In this document: positions 26,117 through 36,110 of the stretch, in pieces | How the letters are laid out: every line of letters starts with the position of its first letter | How positions within the stretch are numbered: the stretch's first letter is position 1 | DNA from: JAFKFI01 sp963795435 | GTDB taxonomy: Bacteria; Pseudomonadota; Alphaproteobacteria; Acetobacterales; Acetobacteraceae | Direction: 5' to 3' | NCBI GenBank assembly: GCA_963795435.1 | Contig: CAWCHV010000009.1 | Coordinates: forward strand, 372,001 to 436,000 | Length of the DNA: 64,000 nt | Notes under the pieces: generated by a model | Databases searched by the model: none | The model's input: the letters and a program-made list of their open reading frames with translations, nothing else | Told to the model about the DNA's origin: nothing | Made by a program: the position numbers and the translations under genes

Positions 26117-26847
26117 GCGTGATCAGACAGCTGACGCTGCCGTTCCCCGAGCGATCCGATTACGCCGCGGCGGATTTCATACATGCCCCGTCCAATGCCG
26201 AGGCGCTGGCCTGGCTGCGCCGAACCGCCGACTGGCCGGACGGGCGCCTGGTGATCTGGGGCGAGGAGGGTTGCGGCAAGAGCCACCTCCTGACCGTCTG
26301 GGCGGCGGAGGCGCAGGGGCGGCTGTCGCAAGCTCCGATCCTGCGCGGGCTGCCGGACCTGCCGAATGCCGGTCGCATCGCGATCGACGACGCCGACGCC
26401 GCGGGTGACGAGACGGCCTTGCTGCATCTGCTGAATGCAGCGCACGAGACCCGCATCCCGGTGCTGATGGCCGCGCGGTCGCCGCCGGTGCGCTGGAAAC
26501 TGCGGCTGCCAGACCTCGCCAGCCGGGTTCGCGCCGCCGCCGCCGTGCGTATCCTGCCGGCCGAGGAGGAGCTGCTGCGCCGGTTGCTCACCCGGCTGCT
26601 GGCGGGGCGACACGTCCCGGTGACGCGACCGGTGCAGGAATGGCTGCTGCTGCGCCTGCCGCGCACCCCGGCCGCGATCCGCGAGGCCGCCGCCCGGCTC
26701 GATCGCGCCTCCTTCAAGTGTCCGGTCACGCGCAGCGTCGCCGCTCGCGTTCTCGACGATGTCGCGGCGGGCTTCCACCTGGACGAGGACGAAAGCCGTT
26801 CCGCCGGCTGCTCGGCGGACTCGTCCGCGAGCCATGCGCTCCTGTAG
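26113..26847 (+). CDS. hdaA: DnaA-related replication regulator HdaA
   Basis: A 244-residue DnaA-like AAA+ protein. The N-terminus QLTLPF is a beta-sliding-clamp binding motif, followed by GEEGCGKSHLL (Walker A) and the Walker B-like RIAIDDADA. The DnaA DNA-binding domain IV is absent. With the loaded clamp, HdaA stimulates ATP hydrolysis by DnaA and so limits re-initiation (RIDA). It overlaps the permease stop (ATGA) and ends 9 bases before ppk. The C-terminal ~25 residues are unusually Ser/Ala/Asp rich and not needed for the fold. Confidence is high because of motif plus context. Confidence 0.88.
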   Translation: MSVIRQLTLPFPERSDYAAADFIHAPSNAEALAWLRRTADWPDGRLVIWGEEGCGKSHLLTVWAAEAQGRLSQAPILRGLPDLPNAGRIAIDDADAAGDETALLHLLNAAHETRIPVLMAARSPPVRWKLRLPDLASRVRAAAAVRILPAEEELLRRLLTRLLAGRHVPVTRPVQEWLLLRLPRTPAAIREAAARLDRASFKCPVTRSVAARVLDDVAAGFHLDEDESRSAGCSADSSASHALL

Positions 26848-26856
26848 GATCGACGC

Positions 26857-29085
26857 ATGACGAAGATCTCCGCCCACGCCCTGCTGGCGGACGCCGCGCT
26901 GCCGCCCGCGCTCGAACACCCGGTGCTCGCGCCGCCGCCGGGCATCGCGCCAGACCGTCCCGGACGCTTTATCAACCGGGAACTTTCGTGGCTCGACTTC
27001 AATCATCGCGTGGTCGAGGAAGCGGAGAATCCGCGGCATCCGCTGCTGGAGCGGGTTCGTTTCGTGTCGATCAGCGCTTCCAACCTGGACGAGTTCTATT
27101 CCGTGCGCGTGGCCGGGCTGATGGGCCAGGCCAAGGCGGGGGTGGCGACGCTCTCGCCGGACGGCCGCACGCCCGCCCAGCAGCTCGCGGAAATCCGCGT
27201 CCGCTCCGAGGCTCTGCTGGCCGACCAGCAGCGGGTGTGGCGCGAGTTGCGCGACTTGCTTCGCGACGCCGGAATCGAGGTCTGCGACCCGACGCAGCTT
27301 TCCGCCGACGATGTCGCCTGGCTCGATTCCTGGTTCATGGAACGCGTGTTTCCCGTGCTAAGCCCGCTGGCGATCGACCCGGCGCACCCGTTCCCGTTCA
27401 TCCAGAACATGGGCCTGGTGATGGCGTTGCGTCTGGTGCGCGAGGAGGACGGGCAGGCGATGCGGGCGCTGATCCCGTTGCCGACCCAGGTGGAGCGGTT
27501 CGTCCGCCTGCCCGCGCCGGCCGGCGAGCCGATCCGGTTCGTGATGCTGGAGGATCTCGTCGGCCTGTTCATGGACCGGCTTTTCCCCGACTTCCAGCTC
27601 AGCGGCCGGGGCATGTTCCGCCTGATCCGCGACACCGATGTCGAGTTCGAGGAAGAGGCCGAGGATCTGGTCCGCTCGTACGAGACCGCGCTGAAGCGCC
27701 GCCGTCGCGGCGTCGCGATCCATCTCACGATGGATGCCGACATGCCGCGGGAGCTGCGCGATCTCGTGGCCGGCGAGCTGGATGCGAGCCCGGACGAGAT
27801 CTATCTGCAACACGGCCTGCTGGCCGTCGCCGACCTCAGGCAGCTGATCGTCGACGATCGGCCCGACCTTCAGTTTCCCCCATACACCCCGCGTTTTCCC
27901 GAACGCATCCGCGATTTCGGCGGCGACTGCTTCGCGGCGATCCGCGCCAAGGACATCATCGTCCACCATCCGTTCGAGAGCTTCGATGTGGTGGTGCAGT
28001 TCCTGCGCCAGGCGGCGCAGGACCCCAATGTCGTCGCGGTGAAGCAGACGCTGTACCGCACCAGCCGCGACAGCCCGATCGTCAAGGCGCTGATCGAGGC
28101 GGCGGAGGCCGGCAAGGCTGTCACCGCCGTGGTCGAGCTGCGCGCCCGCTTTGACGAGGAGGCCAACATCCGCCTCTCTCGCAGCCTCGAAGCGGCAGGC
28201 GTGCAGGTGGTGTTCGGGTTCGCGGCACTCAAGACGCACGCCAAGCTGTCGCTGGTGGTGCGCCGCGAGGGCGGCTCGGTGCGCTCCTACGCGCATTTCG
28301 GCACCGGCAACTACCACCCGATCACCGCGCGCATCTACACGGACTTGTCGTTCTTCACCTGCGACCCGTCGCTGACCCGCGATTCGGCGCGGCTGTTCAA
28401 CTTCCTGACCGGCTACGCCCGGCCGGAGCTGATGGATGCGCTGGCGTTCAGCCCGATCACCACGCGCGAGGTGCTGGTCGAGCTGATCGACCGGGAGATC
28501 GCCTTCGCCCGGGCCGGCAAGCCCGGCGGAATCTGGCTGAAGCTCAACAGCCTGGTCGACGAGGCGCTGATCGACAAGCTGTACGAGGCTTCCCGCGCGG
28601 GCGTGAAGGTGATGGCGGTGGTGCGCGGCATCTGCTGCCTGCGGCCGGGCGTGCCTGGCTTGTCCGAGCACATCCGAGTCAAGTCGATCGTCGGCCGGTT
28701 CCTGGAGCACAGCCGCATCTGCGTCTTCGGCAACGGCCATCCGTTGCCCAGCCGTCACGCCCGCGTCTACATCAGCTCGGCCGATTGGATGGCCCGGAAC
28801 ATGGACTGGCGGGTGGAGACCCTGGTGCCGATCCACAACCCCACCGTCCATGCCCAGGTGCTGGACCAGATCATGGTGGTCAACCTCAAGGACACGATGC
28901 AGTCCTGGGAGCTCGGCGCGGACGGGACGTGGCGGCGCGTGGCGAAGGGCAAGAAGCCGATCTCGGCGCACCATTACTTCATGACCAATCCGTCCCTCTC
29001 GGGTCGCGGCTCGGCCTTGCATGGGCAGCTGGTCGCCGCGCCCGTGGCGATGCCGCGCCGTCCCGACCGCGTCAACCAGGATTAG
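26857..29085 (+). CDS. ppk1: Polyphosphate kinase 1
   Basis: A 742-residue PPK1, which reversibly polymerises the gamma phosphate of ATP into polyphosphate. The N domain begins after FINRELSWLDFNHRVVEEA, and the catalytic histidine region is FAALKTHAKLS (His461), with FGTGNYHP, RGICCLRPGVPGLS and a second PLD-like motif ISSADWMARNMDWRVE. About 25 residues precede the family start. ppx follows after two bases, so synthesis and breakdown of polyphosphate are expressed together. Confidence 0.97.
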   Translation: MTKISAHALLADAALPPALEHPVLAPPPGIAPDRPGRFINRELSWLDFNHRVVEEAENPRHPLLERVRFVSISASNLDEFYSVRVAGLMGQAKAGVATLSPDGRTPAQQLAEIRVRSEALLADQQRVWRELRDLLRDAGIEVCDPTQLSADDVAWLDSWFMERVFPVLSPLAIDPAHPFPFIQNMGLVMALRLVREEDGQAMRALIPLPTQVERFVRLPAPAGEPIRFVMLEDLVGLFMDRLFPDFQLSGRGMFRLIRDTDVEFEEEAEDLVRSYETALKRRRRGVAIHLTMDADMPRELRDLVAGELDASPDEIYLQHGLLAVADLRQLIVDDRPDLQFPPYTPRFPERIRDFGGDCFAAIRAKDIIVHHPFESFDVVVQFLRQAAQDPNVVAVKQTLYRTSRDSPIVKALIEAAEAGKAVTAVVELRARFDEEANIRLSRSLEAAGVQVVFGFAALKTHAKLSLVVRREGGSVRSYAHFGTGNYHPITARIYTDLSFFTCDPSLTRDSARLFNFLTGYARPELMDALAFSPITTREVLVELIDREIAFARAGKPGGIWLKLNSLVDEALIDKLYEASRAGVKVMAVVRGICCLRPGVPGLSEHIRVKSIVGRFLEHSRICVFGNGHPLPSRHARVYISSADWMARNMDWRVETLVPIHNPTVHAQVLDQIMVVNLKDTMQSWELGADGTWRRVAKGKKPISAHHYFMTNPSLSGRGSALHGQLVAAPVAMPRRPDRVNQD

Positions 29086-29087
29086 AG

Positions 29088-30596
29088 ATGCCATTCACGC
29101 CTCCCGCCGATGCGCCTCGCTGCGCGGTGGTCGATCTTGGCTCGAATTCCGTGCGTCTCGTCGTCTACGAGGGGCAGAGCCGCAACCCGGTGGCGATCTT
29201 CAACGAAAAGGCGGTGCTGCGCCTCGGCCGGGGCCTGCAATCGACCGGGCGGCTGAACGAGGAGGGCATGGCGCAGGCCTTCACCGTTATGCACCGCTAT
29301 CAGGCGGTAGCACGCGCGATGGGTGCCGAGCCGTTCGAGGTGCTGGCGACGGCGGCGGTGCGGGACGCGCGCAACGGGCCGGATTTCGTCGCTGCCTTGC
29401 GCGCGCGGATGCCGGGCGTGTCGATCCAGGTGCTGTCGGGCGCGGAGGAGGCCGGCTACTCGGCCGACGGCGTGCTGTGCGGCATTCCCGAGGCGGACGG
29501 GATTCTGGCAGATATCGGCGGCGGCTCGCTCGAACTGGTGCGGCTGGAGCACGGCGCGAAAGGCCCCAGCGCCACCCTCGGCCTCGGCGTGATCCGGCTG
29601 TCCGAGCGGTCCGGCGGGGAGTTGGCGCGGGCGCGAACGATTGCTGACGGCGATCTCGCCACCGTGCCGTGGCTCGACGACGGCGCGGCGGGACGCGATC
29701 TCTACCTCGTCGGCGGGGCCTGGCGGGCGCTGGCGCGGATCCACATCGCGCAGACCGGCTATCCGCTGAACATGGTGCATCACTATACGCTGGACCGGGA
29801 GGAGGCGCGCGAGTTCGCCGTTATGATCGCCGGCGCCAGCCGACGCGCCCTGGAGCGGCTGCCCGCCGTCCCGCGCCGCCGCATCGATGACCTGCCCTAC
29901 GCCGCCACGGTGTTGCGCCGGCTGCTGCGGAGCGCCACGCCGGGCCGCGTGGTATTCAGTGCAAGCGGCATGCGCGAGGGCTGGTTCATGCGTCGGATGC
30001 CCGGAGATGTGCGCCGGCTCGATCCGCTGCTCGCCGCCGGCCGGGAATATGCCCGCTGGCTCGGCCGCGACCCGTCCTTGCCGCCTGCCTTGCTCGACTG
30101 GACCGATCCGCTGTTTCCCGCCGAGACCGGCGAGGCGCGGCGGCTGCGGGAGACCGCGTGCTGGATGTCGGACATCGGCAGCCGCGATCACCCCGAGTTC
30201 CGCGCCGAGCAGGCATTTCTGCGCGTGTTCCGCCAGCCCGGCGTCGGGCTCGACCACCACGCCCGGGCCTTCCTCGCCCTGGCCATTGGCATCCGCTATG
30301 AGGCTGCCCCCGACGCGCCCTTCCTTCAGCCGGCCCGCAGCTTGCTCGACGTGGAGAGCGCGCTCGGCGCCGAGACCCTCGGCGCGGCGCTGCGCCTCGC
30401 CTACACGCTGAGTGCGGGCACGCCCGACCTGCTCGCCGGCACCGCCATCGAGATCGCGGGCGGACGCCTCGTGCTGCATCTCGGGGCCGAGAACGGAGTG
30501 TTCGCCGGCGAGAGCGTGTTGCGCCGGCTGGACCGCCTCGGCCAGACCCTGGGATTGCGGGTCGCGATCGATAGCTCACGCATCGCGGCCGCCTGA
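29088..30596 (+). CDS. ppx: Exopolyphosphatase (Ppx/GppA family)
   Basis: A 502-residue ASKHA-fold phosphatase. The N-terminal phosphate loop CAVVDLGSNSVRLVVYE, the ATAAVRDA segment, SGAEEAGYSADGV and DIGGGSLELVRL are diagnostic. The C-terminal HD-like helical domain runs from about residue 310 to the end. It would release orthophosphate from polyphosphate or hydrolyse pppGpp. The start ATG at 29088 lies two bases after the ppk1 stop. Confidence 0.93.
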   Translation: MPFTPPADAPRCAVVDLGSNSVRLVVYEGQSRNPVAIFNEKAVLRLGRGLQSTGRLNEEGMAQAFTVMHRYQAVARAMGAEPFEVLATAAVRDARNGPDFVAALRARMPGVSIQVLSGAEEAGYSADGVLCGIPEADGILADIGGGSLELVRLEHGAKGPSATLGLGVIRLSERSGGELARARTIADGDLATVPWLDDGAAGRDLYLVGGAWRALARIHIAQTGYPLNMVHHYTLDREEAREFAVMIAGASRRALERLPAVPRRRIDDLPYAATVLRRLLRSATPGRVVFSASGMREGWFMRRMPGDVRRLDPLLAAGREYARWLGRDPSLPPALLDWTDPLFPAETGEARRLRETACWMSDIGSRDHPEFRAEQAFLRVFRQPGVGLDHHARAFLALAIGIRYEAAPDAPFLQPARSLLDVESALGAETLGAALRLAYTLSAGTPDLLAGTAIEIAGGRLVLHLGAENGVFAGESVLRRLDRLGQTLGLRVAIDSSRIAAA

Positions 30597-30729
30597 CTTC
30601 GACAAGCCCGGTGGGTGACGAAAGATGCGGGTGCGGCGTTCCGGCATCGAAAGGCGGTACCGGGGCGTATTCGAGATGCAGCTGGATCGTCTCGGCCGGC
30701 GCACGAGAGCGCGCACGGGCCTCCACCAA
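30597..30729 (-). pseudogene. Possible remnant: DJ-1/PfpI-like C-terminal fragment
   Basis: Just downstream of the membrane protein stop on the minus strand, a frame opens with VEARARSRAPAETIQLHLEY and continues with APVPPFDAGTPHPH. This pattern (QLxxEYxPxPPFDAG) is typical of the C-terminus of DJ-1/PfpI-family proteins. There is no catalytic-cysteine domain upstream in any frame, since that space is filled by the membrane protein. It is best read as the stranded tail of a lost gene; chance resemblance is possible. Confidence 0.35.
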
Positions 30730-30732
30730 CCG

Positions 30733-31359
30733 TCAGGCCATGACGATCAGCACGAGACCGGTTGCGGCCAACGCGCCGGTCCACAGCAGATCGAAGTTGA
30801 TCCAGCTCCGCCTGAGGAACGCCAAGCCGATCCAATCGTGCACGACGAGTGCCACCAGCCCCGTGACTGCCAGCGCCGCGAGCGTGTGTACCGCCACCGC
30901 GACGAGAGACACCGGTAGCGATCTCGCGTCGACGATGGAGCCGCCGGCGCAAAGGGGCATGAGGGCCGGCACCAGCATGAGCCCGGCGCCGTGCGCGGTC
31001 GTCATCAGGAACGACCACAGGACAAGGCCCGCCAAGCCCGTCGTCATGCCGATGCGCACCCGCTGGCGGTGGCCATAGAACCAGTGATAGGCCGCCCAGA
31101 GCACGAGAATCACGCCTGCCGCCGCGCGCAGGGCCGCCGCGTCGAGCACCGCTCCAATCGCCATGACGGACGTGGCCACCAGCCCGATCGAGAGCGCATG
31201 GCCGAGCGCCATCGGCGGCAGCGATAGCAGGACCGCTTGCCGGCCGCCCCGATGCAGGCCGAGCGCCACGGCGAAGAGCCAGCCCATCGCCGGGTTCAAT
31301 CCGTGGAACACGCCGAGGCCGGCGAGCGTGAGCCAGGGCCACGCGCCGCTTATCGCCAT
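30733..31359 (-). CDS. Polytopic membrane protein, possible metal exporter/UreH-like
   Basis: A 208-residue membrane protein with about five to six helices. The first helix has GVFHGLNPAMGWLFAVALGL, reminiscent of the His/Asn-rich first helix of NicO/UreH-like nickel-cobalt and heavy-metal exporters; ALGHALSIG and TTAHGAGLMLVPAL follow. The family is loose, so no substrate is claimed. It lies 40 bases downstream of the SBP56 gene on the same strand and is probably cotranscribed with it, which makes a membrane partner for SBP56 possible but unproven. Confidence 0.6.
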   Translation of the reverse strand: MAISGAWPWLTLAGLGVFHGLNPAMGWLFAVALGLHRGGRQAVLLSLPPMALGHALSIGLVATSVMAIGAVLDAAALRAAAGVILVLWAAYHWFYGHRQRVRIGMTTGLAGLVLWSFLMTTAHGAGLMLVPALMPLCAGGSIVDARSLPVSLVAVAVHTLAALAVTGLVALVVHDWIGLAFLRRSWINFDLLWTGALAATGLVLIVMA

Positions 31360-31399
31360 CCCGCGTGCGCGGATGCCGGGGACGGAGCCGGTTCGGGCT

Positions 31400-32795
31400 T
31401 CATGGATAGCAGTAGGAGTCCGATGAGCAGTCGCCGCCTTCGAGGCGCACCTGATGGGGCCGGTGCGTCTTCGGCCACTCGAGGAAGAAGTTCGGGTCGA
31501 GCGCGATCCCCCCCGCGGCCCCGGCGTCGAGCTTCACCATCCAGCCGTCGAGTCCCTCGTGATAGAGCTGCTCGTCGATCGCCCCGTAAAGCGAGTTGGT
31601 GAAATAGACGCGCCGCCCGTCGCGGCTGATCTCGACCATCTGCGGCCCGCCACTGAGCCTGCCGTTGGCGGCCTTGGGATGGCTCGCGCGCGAGACGACG
31701 CCGCCGATCCTGACCGTTCCGGCGAGCTTCGGTGCAAACGGGTCGGACACGTCGGTACTGCCGCAAGTCGCCGGTACCCCAGCACGCGACATAGAGGAAG
31801 CGGTCATCCATCGAGAGGTCGATGTCGGTGACGAACGGCGGCACCGCGGCGAAGCTCTTGAGGATGGGCGGCAGCAACTCGGGGTCGGCGGGCTCGGCCG
31901 GAATCTCGATGATTTTCCGCGCCGCCCAGGCCCCGTTTTCGCGATACCAGGTCCAGATGGACGCGGAGAGATTCTTGAGGCTGATCACCGAGTTGACGAA
32001 GCCGTAGGCCTTGGTCGGGTCGTGCGCCGGTCGCAGCTCGAACACGAGCTGGTTCTCGGCGCCGAAGTCAACCTCCTGGATGTGCTTGCGCGCATGCAGG
32101 TCCCAGAAGTGCAGCCGGTGGCCATACTTGCCGCCGAGCAGGATCTCGGGGACGAGGCCGTTCTCGAACGTTGCCGGCAGGCCCCATTCGCTCGTCACCA
32201 GCGTGTCGTGGCCGAGATGCCACCACGCGTCGTAGGCAAGTTGCTGCGGCCCGCGGTCGATCTCCCAGCGGCCGCGAATGTCGAACGTCTCGTGATCCAT
32301 CAGGAAGACGCCGCCGGGCGCCTCGCCGCGCGCGTTGCCGAGGGCCGCGACATAGATGCCCTCCGGCCCGCAGTGGATCGTGTGCGGTCGGGTGTAGCCG
32401 GACCGCTCCGCGACCTCCTCGGGCTCCAACACCCGGACGATGCTCGGCTCGCGCGGGTTCGCCTTCGTATCCAGGATGTGAATGCGCGACGAGCGCAGGC
32501 CGGGCACGACGAGGTAGCGTCGCTCGGAGTGCGGGTGTGGCGCGTTCGGGCATAGGCACGAACTGCAGGCATTCCAGCCGAAGTGGTGCAGTTCGTCGCC
32601 AGTGTTCGGCATCGCCACGGTCCCGATCACGCGCGAGTAGGTTGCCGAGCCCGGATCAACATCGACCACGGTGATCGCGTCTGGAACCCGGCGTGTGGGG
32701 TCGAAGCTCGCAACATAGGCAAGCTTCTCCGCCGGCGCCTTCATGGCCATGCGTGGTGAAGGGTAGAATGTCGGATCCGGCGTCCAGGTCGGCAT
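31400..32795 (-). pseudogene. SBP56/methanethiol oxidase-like protein, single-base frameshift
   Basis: A selenium-binding protein 56 homologue, about 464 residues when repaired. The N-terminal part has FGWNACSSCLC (Cys site), RPHTIHCGPEGIYVAALG and DTLVTSEWGLP. After YVACWGTGDLRQY the frame is lost; the rest (DVSDPFAPKLAGTVRIGG through SSDSYCYP) continues in another frame to TGA at 31402-31400. The break is one surplus C at 31754/31755. The SBP56 family includes copper-dependent methanethiol oxidase MtoX. Left unrepaired, the product loses the conserved C-terminus including HRPHQV. Either base-calling error or decay; the rest of the coding sequence is well kept, favouring a recent or artefactual event. 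Confidence 0.85.
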
Positions 32796-32915
32796 GGTCG
32801 TGCCCTCCTGCTTCCAGCTCTGGCGGCATTGTGCCCGCGCGAGCCGAGCCTAGGCGGTCCGGTGCGTGCGTTCCATAAGAATGAACTCGGCGGCCACGCC
32901 TGCCGCCAGCGGCGA

Positions 32916-34100
32916 TCAGCCGGCCGCCAGCAGCTTGATCCGCCGGCCGGCCACACCGAGCGCGATCCGCCCTTGCTTGAGCGCCAGCGCGTCCTTGCCG
33001 AACACGTCCATGCGCCAGCCGTGCAGCGCCGGGATCGCGGGGGCCTCCTCGGTCGCGAGCCGCTCGATGTCGTCGGAGCTGGCGACCAGCTTGGGGGCGA
33101 CGTGGTGCTGCTCGCACTGCGCCGCGAGCAGCACCTTGAGCAGCGAGACCAGCGCCGGCGAGGCGCGCGGGCCGTCCTTGCCGCGCTGCGCCTCGGGCAG
33201 TTCCTCGTCGGGAAGCGCCTTCGCGGCCTCGATGGCGGCAAGCAGCGAGGCGCCAGAGCGGCCCTCGGCAAAACCGCGCGTCACGCCGCGCGCGCGGGCG
33301 AGCGCCTCGGGCGTCGCGGGAGCGGTCGCGGCGATCTCCAGCAGCGCCTCGTCCTTGAGCAGCCGCTGGCGCGGGATGTTCACCCGCTGCGCCTCGCGCT
33401 CCCGCCAGGCGGCGATGGCCCGCAGCACGCCAAGGAGCCGGCGGTTGTTGGTGCGTGGTCGTAGCCGCTCCCACATCGCCTCGGGGTCGGCGCGATAGGT
33501 CGCGGGGTCGGCGAGGGCCGACATCTCCTCGGCTACCCATTCGAGCCGTCCGTCCCGCTCCAGCCGCGCCCGGAGCTGTTCGTACACGCCCCGAAGGTAC
33601 GTCACGTCGGCGGCGGCGTAGGCGATCTGCGCCGGCGAGAGCGGGCGCGCGGACCAGTCGCTGAAGCGGTGCGCCTTGTCGATATGCCCGCCGGTGAGCG
33701 AGGCGACGAGCGCGTCATACCCAACCTGATCGCCGAACCCGGCCACCATCGCGGCGACCTGGGTATCGAACAGCGGCCTCGGCACGTCGCCGAAGCGCAA
33801 CACGAAGATCTCGATGTCCTGCCGCGCGGCGTGGAACACCTTGGTCACGCCCTGGTCGGCGAACATTGCGCCGAGCGGGGCGAGGTCGATGCCGGGGGCC
33901 TCCGCGTCCACCACCGCCACCTCGTCGGTCCCGGCGAGCTGCACCACGCATAATTCGGGCCAGTAGGTGCGCTCGCGCATGAACTCGGTGTCCACGGTCA
34001 CGAATTTCTCCCGCCGCAGCCGGGTGCAGAGCCCGTCGAGGGCCTCGGTCGTGGTGATCAGCGTGGGCGAGGGAAAATCCGGGCGGGCGGGGCGGGGCAT
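32916..34100 (-). CDS. rnd: Ribonuclease D
   Basis: A 394-residue 3'-5' exoribonuclease of the DEDD family for tRNA 3'-end trimming. The exonuclease core has VTVDTEFMRERTYWPELC (first Asp and Glu), VFHAARQDIEIF (Asp) and YAAADVTYLRGVY (final Asp with Tyr, DEDDy type). One or two HRDC domains follow from about residue 205. It diverges from aspS with about 113 bases between the starts. This rnd-aspS divergent pair is common in alphaproteobacteria. Confidence 0.93.
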   Translation of the reverse strand: MPRPARPDFPSPTLITTTEALDGLCTRLRREKFVTVDTEFMRERTYWPELCVVQLAGTDEVAVVDAEAPGIDLAPLGAMFADQGVTKVFHAARQDIEIFVLRFGDVPRPLFDTQVAAMVAGFGDQVGYDALVASLTGGHIDKAHRFSDWSARPLSPAQIAYAAADVTYLRGVYEQLRARLERDGRLEWVAEEMSALADPATYRADPEAMWERLRPRTNNRRLLGVLRAIAAWREREAQRVNIPRQRLLKDEALLEIAATAPATPEALARARGVTRGFAEGRSGASLLAAIEAAKALPDEELPEAQRGKDGPRASPALVSLLKVLLAAQCEQHHVAPKLVASSDDIERLATEEAPAIPALHGWRMDVFGKDALALKQGRIALGVAGRRIKLLAAG

Positions 34101-34213
34101 CCGGCGCTTCTACACGCGCCCACGCCCAGGCGGAAGAACAGGCCGGGGAAGGCGCGCTTGACTTGCCGAGGGGCGGGGGGTTGTCTCCGCCGCCTGTCAG
34201 CCCGGGGCTCCCG

Positions 34214-36007
34214 ATGCACGCCTACCGCACCCATACATGCGGCGCGCTCCGCGCCAGCGACGCCGGCCAGACCGCGCGCCTCTCAGGCTGGGTTCACAGC
34301 AAGCGGGACCACGGCGGGCTGCTGTTCATCGACCTGCGCGACCATCACGGCCTGACCCAGTGCGTGTTCGCCGCGGGGAGCCCGGCCTTCGCGCAGGCCG
34401 ACGCGATCCGGGTCGAGAGCGTGATCACCGTCACCGGCGAGGTCGTCCGCCGCGAGCCGGGCACGGTCAATCCCCGGCTGCCGACCGGCGAGATCGAGCT
34501 CCGGGTCGCCGAACTGGTGGTGCAGTCGGCCGCCGAGGTGCTGCCGATGCAGGTGGCGGGGGACGAGAAATTCCCCGAGGAGATCCGCCTCAAATACCGC
34601 TTCATCGACCTGCGCCGGGAGAAGCTGCACCGCAACATGGTGCTGCGCGCCGAGGTCATCGCCTCGATCCGCCGGCGCATGATCGCAGCCGGCTTCACCG
34701 AGTTCCAGACGCCGATCCTGACCGCCTCCAGCCCCGAGGGCGCCCGCGACTTCCTGGTGCCGGCGCGGCTGCACCCCGGCAAGTTCTACGCGCTGCCGCA
34801 GGCGCCGCAGCAGTTCAAGCAGCTCCTGATGGTCGCCGGCTTCGACCGCTATTTCCAGATCGCGCCCTGCTTCCGCGACGAGGCCTCGCGCGCCGACCGC
34901 TCACCGGGCGAGTTCTACCAGCTCGATTTCGAGATGAGCTACGTCACCCAGGAGGATGTTTTCCAGACCATCGAGCCGGTGATTTCCGGCCTGTTCGAGG
35001 AATTCGCCGCCGGCCGCGCGGTCGATCCGCCGCCCTTCGTGCGCATTCCGTACGAGACGGCGATGCTGGAGTTCGGCACCGACAAGCCCGACTTGCGCAA
35101 TCCGCTGCGGATCAGCGACGTCACCGGGCATTTCGCCGGATCGGGCTTCGGCCTGTTTGCGCGCATCGCGGCGTCGGGCGGCGTGGTTCGTGCGGTTCCG
35201 GCGCCGGGGGCCGCCTCCCACCCGCGCAGCTTCTTCGACAAGCTGAACGAGTGGGCGCGGAGCGAGGGCGCGGGCGGCCTCGGCTACGTGATCTTCGACG
35301 CCGACGGACCCAAGGGGCCGATCGCGCGCAATCTCGAACCCGACCGCGCCGAGGCGATCCGCGTTGCCTGCGGGCTCAAGCCGGGCGACGCCGTGTTTTT
35401 CGCCGCCGGCAAGCGCGAGGATGCGGAAAAGTTCGCCGGCGCGGTGCGGACCAGGCTCGGCCAGGAGCTGGACCTGATCGAAAAGGACGCCTTCCGCTTC
35501 TGCTGGATCACCGATTTCCCGATGTACGAGTTCAACGAGGAACTGGGAAAAGTGGATTTCAGCCACAACCCGTTCTCCATGCCGCAGGGCGGGATGGCGG
35601 CGCTGGAGACGCAGGACCCGCTGACCATCAAGGCGTTCCAGTACGACATCGTCTGCAATGGCATCGAGCTGTCCTCCGGTGCGATCCGCAATCATCGGCC
35701 GGACATCATGCTGCGCGCCTTCGCCATCGCCGGCTATCCGGCCGACGAGGTGGAGGCGCGGTTCGGCGGCATGCTCAACGCCTTCCGCTACGGCGCGCCG
35801 CCGCATGGCGGTTCGGCGCCGGGCATCGACCGCATGGTCATGCTGCTCGCCGACGAGCCCAACATTCGCGAGGTGATCCTGTTCCCCCTCAACCAGCAGG
35901 GCGAGGATTTGATGATGGGCGCGCCCGCCCCGGTCCCGGCGGCGCGGCTGAAGGAATTGTCGCTGCGGATCGAACTGCCGCCTAAGCCGAAGGCAGCCGC
36001 CGGCTAG
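34214..36007 (+). CDS. aspS: Aspartate-tRNA ligase, likely non-discriminating (Asp/Asn)
   Basis: A 597-residue class II aminoacyl-tRNA synthetase that charges tRNA-Asp and probably tRNA-Asn. The N-terminal OB fold has SGWVHSKRDHGGLLFIDLRD, where His33 corresponds to the histidine that loosens anticodon recognition in bacterial-type non-discriminating enzymes (Leu in E. coli). Motif 2 is FRDEASRADRSPGEFYQLDFE, the GAD insertion follows, and motif 3 is GSAPGIDRMVML. Asn-tRNA would then be made by GatCAB, whose genes are not in this window. The ATG at 34214 is favoured because the extra upstream frame is featureless. Confidence 0.94.
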   Translation: MHAYRTHTCGALRASDAGQTARLSGWVHSKRDHGGLLFIDLRDHHGLTQCVFAAGSPAFAQADAIRVESVITVTGEVVRREPGTVNPRLPTGEIELRVAELVVQSAAEVLPMQVAGDEKFPEEIRLKYRFIDLRREKLHRNMVLRAEVIASIRRRMIAAGFTEFQTPILTASSPEGARDFLVPARLHPGKFYALPQAPQQFKQLLMVAGFDRYFQIAPCFRDEASRADRSPGEFYQLDFEMSYVTQEDVFQTIEPVISGLFEEFAAGRAVDPPPFVRIPYETAMLEFGTDKPDLRNPLRISDVTGHFAGSGFGLFARIAASGGVVRAVPAPGAASHPRSFFDKLNEWARSEGAGGLGYVIFDADGPKGPIARNLEPDRAEAIRVACGLKPGDAVFFAAGKREDAEKFAGAVRTRLGQELDLIEKDAFRFCWITDFPMYEFNEELGKVDFSHNPFSMPQGGMAALETQDPLTIKAFQYDIVCNGIELSSGAIRNHRPDIMLRAFAIAGYPADEVEARFGGMLNAFRYGAPPHGGSAPGIDRMVMLLADEPNIREVILFPLNQQGEDLMMGAPAPVPAARLKELSLRIELPPKPKAAAG

Positions 36008-36110
36008 AAGGACGCTTCTCGCACGGTTCTGCCTGTCGTTTCGACACGCGGTCGCTGGCGGCCTGCCAGCGGTCCGGCTATGTTCACGCAACCGCACCCC
36101 GGAGACGCCG

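Noticed and set aside
29082..30479. Long minus-strand open frame opposite ppx
   Set aside because: The plus-strand Ppx motifs are diagnostic; the antisense product is Arg/His/Ala-rich without family features.
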